Shown here piece after piece: positions 32,703 to 36,702 of a stretch of 36,702 nt of DNA. A program made the position numbers and the translations under genes. The stretch comes from DASVUC01 sp036387255. Its GTDB lineage: Bacteria > Planctomycetota > Phycisphaerae > Tepidisphaerales > Tepidisphaeraceae. Each line of letters starts with the position of its first letter. The first letter of the stretch is position 1. A model generated the notes under the pieces. That model was not told the origin of the DNA, did no database searches, and was given only the letters and a program-made list of their open reading frames with translations. The DNA lies in the NCBI GenBank assembly GCA_036387255.1, contig DASVUC010000002.1:1-36702 (forward strand), in the 5' to 3' direction.

Positions 32703-34190
32703 ATGGATTATTATTCGTCCTTCATCCACAACCTCACCCGCCGCGCCTTCCTCAAGCGCAGCGCCGGAGGAATCGGCGTCGCGGCCCTCGCCTCGCTGCT
32801 CGATCCCGCAATCCTCAACGCCGCAGCGGCGACGCAGGCGACCACTCAACCCACCGGCCCGGTAAAAGTTCCCGGCGCCCTCGGCGTCACCCACTTCGCC
32901 CCCAAGGCCAAGCGCATCATTTACTTGTGCCAATCCGGCGCACCTTCTCAGATCGAGCTGTTCGACCCCAAGCCCGCCCTCGACAAGCTGCGCGGCACCG
33001 ATCTGCCCAACTCCGTCCGCAACGGCCAGCGCCTCACCGGCATGAGCTCCGGTCAGGCGAACTTCCCCGTCGCCAACTCCATGTTCAAGTTCGCCCGCCA
33101 CGGGAAAAACGGCACGCCCATCAGCGAGCTCCTCCCCCACACCGCTTCCATCGCCGACGACATCTGCGTCATCCGCTCGCTGCACACCGAGGCGATCAAT
33201 CACGATCCCGCGATGACGCTCTTCCACACCGGCGCCCAGCAGGCCGGCCGGCCCAGCGTCGGCGCGTGGTCGAGCTACGGCCTGGGCTCGGACAATTCCG
33301 ATCTCCCCGCCTACGTCGTGATGATCTCGCGCGGCAGCGGCCGCCCGCTCGATCAGCCGCTCTACGATCGCCTCTGGGGCGCGGGCTTTCTCCCCACGCG
33401 CCACCAGGGCGTCAAATTCCGCGGCGTCGGCGATCCGGTCCTGTTCCTCTCCAACCCGCCCGGCGTCGACGACAAAACCCGCCGCCGCATGCTCGATGAC
33501 CTCGGCAAGCTCAATCAGCAGCAGCTCGATGCCATGGGCGATCCCGAGATCGCCACGCGCATCAGCCAGTACGAACTCGCCTACCGCATGCAGACCGCCG
33601 TCCCCGAGCTCACCGATCTCTCCAAAGAACCCGCGCACGTTTTAGAAAGCTACGGCCCCGACGTCACCAAGCGCGGCAGCTACGCCGCCAACTGTCTGCT
33701 CGCCCGCCGACTCTCCGAGCGGGGTGTGCGCTTCGTGCAACTGTTCCACACCGGCTGGGACCAGCACGATGATTTACCGAACGGCATCCGCGGCCAGTGC
33801 AAAGACACCGATCAACCCTCCGCCGCCCTGATCAAGGATCTCAAATCCCGCGGCCTGCTCGATGAGACCCTCGTCATCTGGTCCGGCGAATTCGGCCGCA
33901 CCACCTACGGCCAGGGCAAATTCACCGCCGACACCTACGGCCGCGACCACCACCCCCGCTGCTTCTCCATGTGGATGGCCGGCGGCGGCATCAAGGGCGG
34001 CATCACCCACGGCGAAACCGACGATTTCTCCTACAACATCGTCAAGGACCCCGTTCACGTGCACGACCTGAACGCCACGATCCTGCATTGCCTCGGCATC
34101 GACCACACGCGCCTCACGTTCCGCTTCCAGGGAAGACACTACCGGCTGACGGATGTGCATGGGGAAGTGGTGAAGGGAATATTGGCTTGA
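32703..34190 (+). CDS. DUF1501 exported protein (sulfatase/phosphatase-like fold)
   Basis: The 495-residue protein begins with a twin-arginine signal (NLTRRAFLKRSAGGIGVAAL). Typical DUF1501 strings are KRIIYLCQSGAPSQIELFDPK, ISELLPHTASIADDICVIRSLHTEAINHDPA, QAGRPSVGAWSSYGLG, RFVQLFHTGWDQHDDL, LVIWSGEFGRTTYGQGK, GRDHHPRCFSMWMAGGGIKGG and ATILHCLGIDH. The His/Asp-rich motifs recall the metal site of alkaline-phosphatase-fold enzymes. DUF1501 genes normally lie directly after DUF1549/1553 genes and probably act with them outside the cytoplasm. Here the PIN/antitoxin pair intervenes with only a few bases on each side. Activity is unknown. Confidence 0.94.
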   Translation: MDYYSSFIHNLTRRAFLKRSAGGIGVAALASLLDPAILNAAAATQATTQPTGPVKVPGALGVTHFAPKAKRIIYLCQSGAPSQIELFDPKPALDKLRGTDLPNSVRNGQRLTGMSSGQANFPVANSMFKFARHGKNGTPISELLPHTASIADDICVIRSLHTEAINHDPAMTLFHTGAQQAGRPSVGAWSSYGLGSDNSDLPAYVVMISRGSGRPLDQPLYDRLWGAGFLPTRHQGVKFRGVGDPVLFLSNPPGVDDKTRRRMLDDLGKLNQQQLDAMGDPEIATRISQYELAYRMQTAVPELTDLSKEPAHVLESYGPDVTKRGSYAANCLLARRLSERGVRFVQLFHTGWDQHDDLPNGIRGQCKDTDQPSAALIKDLKSRGLLDETLVIWSGEFGRTTYGQGKFTADTYGRDHHPRCFSMWMAGGGIKGGITHGETDDFSYNIVKDPVHVHDLNATILHCLGIDHTRLTFRFQGRHYRLTDVHGEVVKGILA

Positions 34191-34226
34191 GGCGGTTCGC
34201 TTCTGGATGAGGCATCTGAGCACCCA

Positions 34227-34266
34227 GGCACGGAGGCACGAAGGCACGAAGGCACGGAGGCACGGA
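34227..34266. repeat. Octamer tandem repeat (GGCACGRA x5)
   Basis: Five eight-base units, GGCACGGA, GGCACGAA, GGCACGAA, GGCACGGA and GGCACGGA, lie 36 bases after the DUF1501 stop. The complementary octamer (TTCGTGCC) occurs in the direct repeats to the right, so the region can fold into long stems. Confidence 0.9.
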
Positions 34267-34290
34267 GTGAGGGGGAAGAGAGTGAGGGAG

Positions 34291-34469
34291 CAGTGAAGCA
34301 TCGCCCCTCTTCACTGCGCCCTCGCTGCCTCGTCCCTCCCTGCGTGCCTTCGTGCCTGCGTGCCTTCGTGCCTATGTCATTCAGAACAGTGAAGCATCGC
34401 CCCGCTGCGCCCTCGCTGCCTCGTCCCTCCCTGCGTGCCTTCGTGCCTGCGTGCCTTCGTGCCTATGTC
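34291..34469. repeat. Two 83-88 base direct repeats containing inverted octamers
   Basis: Copy 1 (34291-34378) and copy 2 (34387-34469) both run from CAGTGAAGCATCGCCCC to CCTATGTC and are nearly identical; copy 1 has five extra bases near its start. Each ends in CGTGCCTTCGTGCC-type units complementary to the octamer array at 34227-34266. The stop codon of the minus-strand gene at 34463 falls inside copy 2. Confidence 0.9.
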
Positions 34470-34888
34470 GCAACAAAATCCCCACCCCCCGGATTCACAT
34501 TCCCTCCCTCAACCGTCTTCACCTTCCCCGGCACCTCCGTCAAAAACCAGAACCATCCGCTCCCCGAGTCCACCGGCGTGACGTTCATCATCACCCGAAT
34601 CACCGTCGGCGAAACCTGCACCGCCGAAACCCCAAAACAAAACCCGCTCCCGCCATCTTCCACGAGCGTGAAGAGTTCCCACGTCTCGCTCCCCGCCCCG
34701 CTCAAAATCTCCACCAGGCGATCAAACGTCCAGAACGTCGCATCGTCCCCGTAGCTTCCGGTGACAGAGAGAATGTTGGCCGAAGCGGGCGGGGGCGGGG
34801 GCGCGGGCGGCGCGGGCGGCGCGGGCGGCGCGATCTTCTTCGCCGCGCGGTGCCGCTTGCGATATTTGACGGGGGTGGGGAAAAGCAT
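34463..34888 (-). CDS. Hypothetical protein with proline-rich hinge
   Basis: The predicted 141-residue protein has a short basic start (VKYRKRHRAAKK), a Pro/Ala hinge (PPAPPAPPAPPPPP) and a compact C-terminal part with regular hydrophobic spacing (TFWTFDRLVEILSGAGSETW, FCFGVSAVQVSPTVIRVMMN). No family was recognised. The frame is open to 34990, but the extra part translates the AATGATG repeats, so ATG 34888 is used; no ribosome-binding site precedes it. Its stop lies in a direct repeat. It shares strand with the hypothetical gene to its right. Confidence 0.5.
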   Translation of the reverse strand: MLFPTPVKYRKRHRAAKKIAPPAPPAPPAPPPPPASANILSVTGSYGDDATFWTFDRLVEILSGAGSETWELFTLVEDGGSGFCFGVSAVQVSPTVIRVMMNVTPVDSGSGWFWFLTEVPGKVKTVEGGNVNPGGGDFVAT

Positions 34889-34895
34889 GGGAAGC

Positions 34896-35007
34896 AATGA
34901 TGAATGATGAATGATGAATGATGAACAAGATGCGGAAGATGAATGCTGAACCGGCGAAGGAGGGGTCTTTCCTTGTTCAGCATTCATCATTCCGCATTCA
35001 TCATTCT
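34896..35007. repeat. Heptamer tandem repeat and long inverted repeat
   Basis: Four AATGATG units occupy 34896-34923. To the right, GAATGCTGAAC (34941-34951) and its exact complement GTTCAGCATTC (34975-34985) form an 11-base stem, and CATTCATCATT copies up to 35007 pair with the heptamer array. The whole is an imperfect palindrome of about 110 bases around a 23-base loop. Confidence 0.85.
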
Positions 35008-35011
35008 CTTC

Positions 35012-35692
35012 CTACGCCGCCAGCGCCACGCTGCCGCCGGGCAGGTTGGTGCCGACCGGGGCGCACACCGGGCCCGATTGTTTCCGCGGGTTGAACCAGA
35101 ACGCCGCCAGCCACACCTTGGCGCCCGCCGCCAGCGTGTTGGGGAACGGCACGGACAATTTCGTCTTGCCGGTGTTGCCGACGAACTGCCAGGCGCTGAT
35201 GTCGACCGGGGGATTCGCCCCGACGAAGGTGAAGACCGACGCCCCGCTCACGCCCGGCGGCTTGCCGCGCTTGCCCGCGACGGCTGCATCGTGCAGCTTG
35301 ATGTTCACCGTCCAGGCGCTGACCGAGACCACGTCCAACCCCGGCGCATCGCTCGGCGGCGGAATCGGCGAGCCGGCGCTGCGCACCGTTAAACCCAGCG
35401 CCAGCTTCTGCGCGTTGGTAACCGATGCGGTGCCGCGCACCAGGTCCGCCAGCAGCCGCGCGTTCGCCTTGAGCGCGTTCTTGGCGGTGTTCTTCGTCGC
35501 CACCGCCCCGCGGGTCCGAATCGCCGGATCACAAGCGGCCAGCGCCGAGGCATAAGAATCATGCAGCGTCCCATAGGCGCTGGCCAGAGCGGTGGTTAAA
35601 CCAAACGCCGTGGGCGAAGAAATGATGAGACTCTTGAAATTTAAACTCCACGCCAGCAACGCGCTGTCGGAGTTCGGCAGAAAACCACTCAT
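35012..35692 (-). CDS. Conserved-looking hypothetical protein
   Basis: The 226-residue protein has an N-terminal helical part (SGFLPNSDSALLAWSLNF, then helices with repeated Ala/Leu) and a beta-rich C-terminal part (DVVSVSAWTVNIKLHD, VSGASVFTFVGANPPVD, KVWLAAFWFNPRKQSGP) that could be fibronectin-like. Similar proteins starting with a P-x-SD-x-x-LLxW pattern occur in several phyla without known function, to my recollection. GAGGAG lies nine bases before the ATG, and there is no signal peptide. It shares strand with the Pro-rich hypothetical gene downstream, across a repeat block. Confidence 0.75.
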   Translation of the reverse strand: MSGFLPNSDSALLAWSLNFKSLIISSPTAFGLTTALASAYGTLHDSYASALAACDPAIRTRGAVATKNTAKNALKANARLLADLVRGTASVTNAQKLALGLTVRSAGSPIPPPSDAPGLDVVSVSAWTVNIKLHDAAVAGKRGKPPGVSGASVFTFVGANPPVDISAWQFVGNTGKTKLSVPFPNTLAAGAKVWLAAFWFNPRKQSGPVCAPVGTNLPGGSVALAA

Positions 35693-35888
35693 GAGAGGGC
35701 TCCTCGTAAAGGTTCACGGCGAACATTCTTTAGATCGTCTCCCCGCACGACCGAGTTAACTCCGCGAGATCGGAAAAACGAAAAAACCGCCCGAGATGGA
35801 AAAACCCGCTTTCCCGCGAGAAACCACAGGATCGGCCGGCGCGGCGTCAATTTCTCCCGCCAACGCGAGCGCCCCAGCCAAAAATTCC

Positions 35889-36045
35889 AACGGTTCAGTC
35901 TCTGACACCAACGGTTCAGTCCCTGACACCAACGGTTCAGCCTCTGATTCCAACGGTTCAGCCTCTGATTCCAACGCATCAGTTCCTGATTCCAACGCAT
36001 CAGCGCCTGATTTCATCGCGCGCTTCTTTGATTCCAACGCATCAG
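35889..36045. repeat. 21-base minisatellite, seven units plus a partial
   Basis: The unit is AACGGTTCAG plus CCTCTGATTCC, with variants TCTCTGACACC and AACGCATCAG. Units start at 35889, 35910, 35931, 35952, 35973 and 35994. A degenerate seventh unit (36015-36035) and a ten-base partial (36036-36045) follow. Because 21 is a multiple of three, several frames stay open across it, reading SNGSASD on the plus strand and RWNQRLN or ALESEAEPLES-like on the minus strand. Confidence 0.9.
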
Positions 36046-36114
36046 ACCCAGGAGCCCGCATGTTCGGCTTGCATCTGCAAAATCCTCGCGCCGCTTTGAA
36101 TTCTCCTTTTCATT

Positions 36115-36192
36115 CACCACGGAGATCACGGAGGGACACGGAGAAACGCGCAGGCCTTCTCCGCTCCGTGCGACTCCGTGATCTCCGTGGTG
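36115..36192. repeat. Dispersed CACGGAG-type palindrome with perfect 19-base arms
   Basis: The left arm CACCACGGAGATCACGGAG (36115-36133) is exactly complementary to 36174-36192. The 40-base centre contains further CACGGAG/CTCCGTG pieces. Sequences of this type are common intergenic repeats in large environmental bacterial genomes. Confidence 0.9.
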
Positions 36193-36251
36193 AGAAAGGG
36201 CGGATGGAAAAGCGGGATGTCCCCTGTATCCATTCAAGAACAGAGGCGAGC

Positions 36252-36278
36252 CGCGAAGGACGCGAAGAAACGAAGGAA
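36252..36278. repeat. Nine-base repeat (CGCGAAGGA-type)
   Basis: Three units, CGCGAAGGA, CGCGAAGAA and ACGAAGGAA, lie in tandem, with GCGAG remnants on both sides. The third unit is diverged. Confidence 0.5.
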
Positions 36279-36474
36279 ACGCGAGGTTTGATCTTCTCAA
36301 TCCCTCTTTGCGACTTGGGCGCGGCGGGGAAACGCCCCTTCGGAAACGATGTCCTTTGGAAGGGATGTGCGACCCCCAGGAATGTTCCCAGCGGCGAAGG
36401 GGCCGTGTTTCTGCGGCAAAACCATGGCTGAGCGCAGGTTGCAACGGTAAACTCAAGCACTCCGCCGGAATGCT

Positions 36475-36480
36475 ATGATG
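36475..36480 (+). promoter_or_regulatory. Possible extended -10 element of the right-end gene
   Basis: TGCTATGAT (TGn plus TATGAT) lies 50 bases before the GTG at 36530. It has the same form as the extended -10 before the DUF1549/1553 gene. No -35 is evident. Confidence 0.35.
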
Positions 36481-36529
36481 CGCGCCGGTCCGGTTAAGCA
36501 CTAGTTATCCTGCCGAGGAGCCGCTTGGT

Positions 36530-36702
36530 GTGAATGAGCACGTCCTCAATGCCAAGGTGACCCACGCCGATCGCATCGTCTCGCGCGACGGCAAGGTCGC
36601 TCTCGTCTTGGCGCTGGACTGTCCCTATCTGACACTGCTTCACTTCACCTCCGCACTCGGGTCGAACCAGGTGAAGCAGCGCAAGCGGTCGAAGAAGGGC
36701 TT
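36530..36702 (+). CDS. Unidentified protein, N-terminal 57 residues (runs off the window)
   Basis: GTG at 36530 is preceded by GAGGAG nine bases upstream, and the frame stays open to the end (start VNEHVLNAKVTHADRIVSRD). The other two frames stop within a few codons of the same site. The visible part contains a hydrophobic strand (KVALVLALD), then LTLLHFTSALGS and a very basic stretch (KQRKRSKKG). No family was recognised. Confidence 0.6.
   Translation, partial: MNEHVLNAKVTHADRIVSRDGKVALVLALDCPYLTLLHFTSALGSNQVKQRKRSKKG

Larger units (their letters stand above)
35693..36529. other. 837-base gene-poor, repeat-rich interval
   Basis: No convincing gene is seen. The stretch holds the 21-base tandem array, the 19-base-arm palindrome, nine-base GCGAAGGA-type units, and at 36330-36410 a looser inverted pair (GCCCCTTCG / CGAAGGGGC). 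Open frames in it are explained by the 21-base periodicity and the palindromes. The last 60 bases contain a promoter-like sequence for the gene at 36530. Confidence 0.7.

Noticed and set aside
32457..33638. 393-codon open frame on the minus strand
   Set aside because: It is antisense to the DUF1501 gene and the antitoxin-like gene; Gly/Ala/Val/Glu-rich composition is typical of a shadow frame.
34227..34469. Possible CRISPR array or transposon ends
   Set aside because: The octamers have no spacers, and the two longer repeats are direct, lack a transposase between them and show no target-site duplication.
35889..36045. Possible CRISPR array
   Set aside because: Units are contiguous 21-mers without unique spacers, and no cas gene is near.
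35796..36431. 211-codon open frame across the minisatellite and palindromes
   Set aside because: The open frame follows from the 21-base unit and from palindromes that read as Arg-rich peptide. There is no ribosome-binding site and no domain.
1..36702. tRNA or rRNA genes
   Set aside because: No cloverleaf-like segment with a T-loop consensus or conserved rRNA stretch was found by eye in the gaps. A covariance-model search would be decisive.

Overview
The window looks like chromosomal DNA of a high-GC planctomycete, probably of the Phycisphaerae/Tepidisphaerales side. The evidence is a secreted DUF1549/DUF1553 protein and a DUF1501 protein, a sigma factor of the extended planctomycete ECF type, a protein with the Cys-pair zinc ribbon typical of the phylum, a PEP-CTERM tail, an LExRxLFxA-type N-terminus, and many short palindromic intergenic repeats. 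No rRNA, tRNA, CRISPR array, transposase or prophage was seen.

Layout. (1) 1-3328, plus strand: the 3' part of mnmG, then a GATase-like/NodB-like protein. (2) 3341-14742, minus strand: a lipoprotein beta-propeller dehydrogenase with its cytochrome c, a serine hydrolase, a tight four-gene group (DegT aminotransferase, alpha/alpha-toroid protein, NAD-dependent epimerase-like protein, DapA-like aldolase), and gyrA. gyrA ends at a repeat-derived hairpin followed by a T-tract. (3) 14972-19443, plus strand: an (alpha/alpha)6-type glycosidase-like protein, an FG-GAP/VCBS-like protein, a frameshifted YkgJ-type cysteine-cluster gene, and a Tat-exported Gfo/Idh/MocA oxidoreductase. (4) 19480-22224, minus strand: one 914-codon reading frame joining an ECF sigma factor, a membrane segment, a solenoid-like repeat region and a PEP-CTERM anchor. 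(5) 22465-34190, plus strand: an aldo/keto reductase, a zinc-ribbon membrane protein, and a series of exported redox proteins (isomerase-PQQ-cytochrome fusion, one-haem protein, DUF1549/1553 protein with LamG-like insert, DUF1501 protein). A small PIN/antitoxin-like pair with a frameshifted PIN gene lies between the last two. (6) 34191-36529: two hypothetical genes set among at least five different short-repeat families. (7) A partial gene runs off the right end.

How the genes may work together. Most of the recognisable proteins are predicted to be exported, and they either handle carbohydrates or pass electrons to haem proteins. This fits the saccharolytic life style of the group, but the substrates cannot be read from the sequence. 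The most unusual item is the sigma factor-PEP-CTERM fusion. If it is one polypeptide, it would place a promoter-recognition module in the cytoplasm and a sortable repeat domain on the other side of the membrane. The second theme is that dispersed palindromes have entered coding sequence (mnmG, and the signal-peptide region of the toroid protein) and form at least one terminator.
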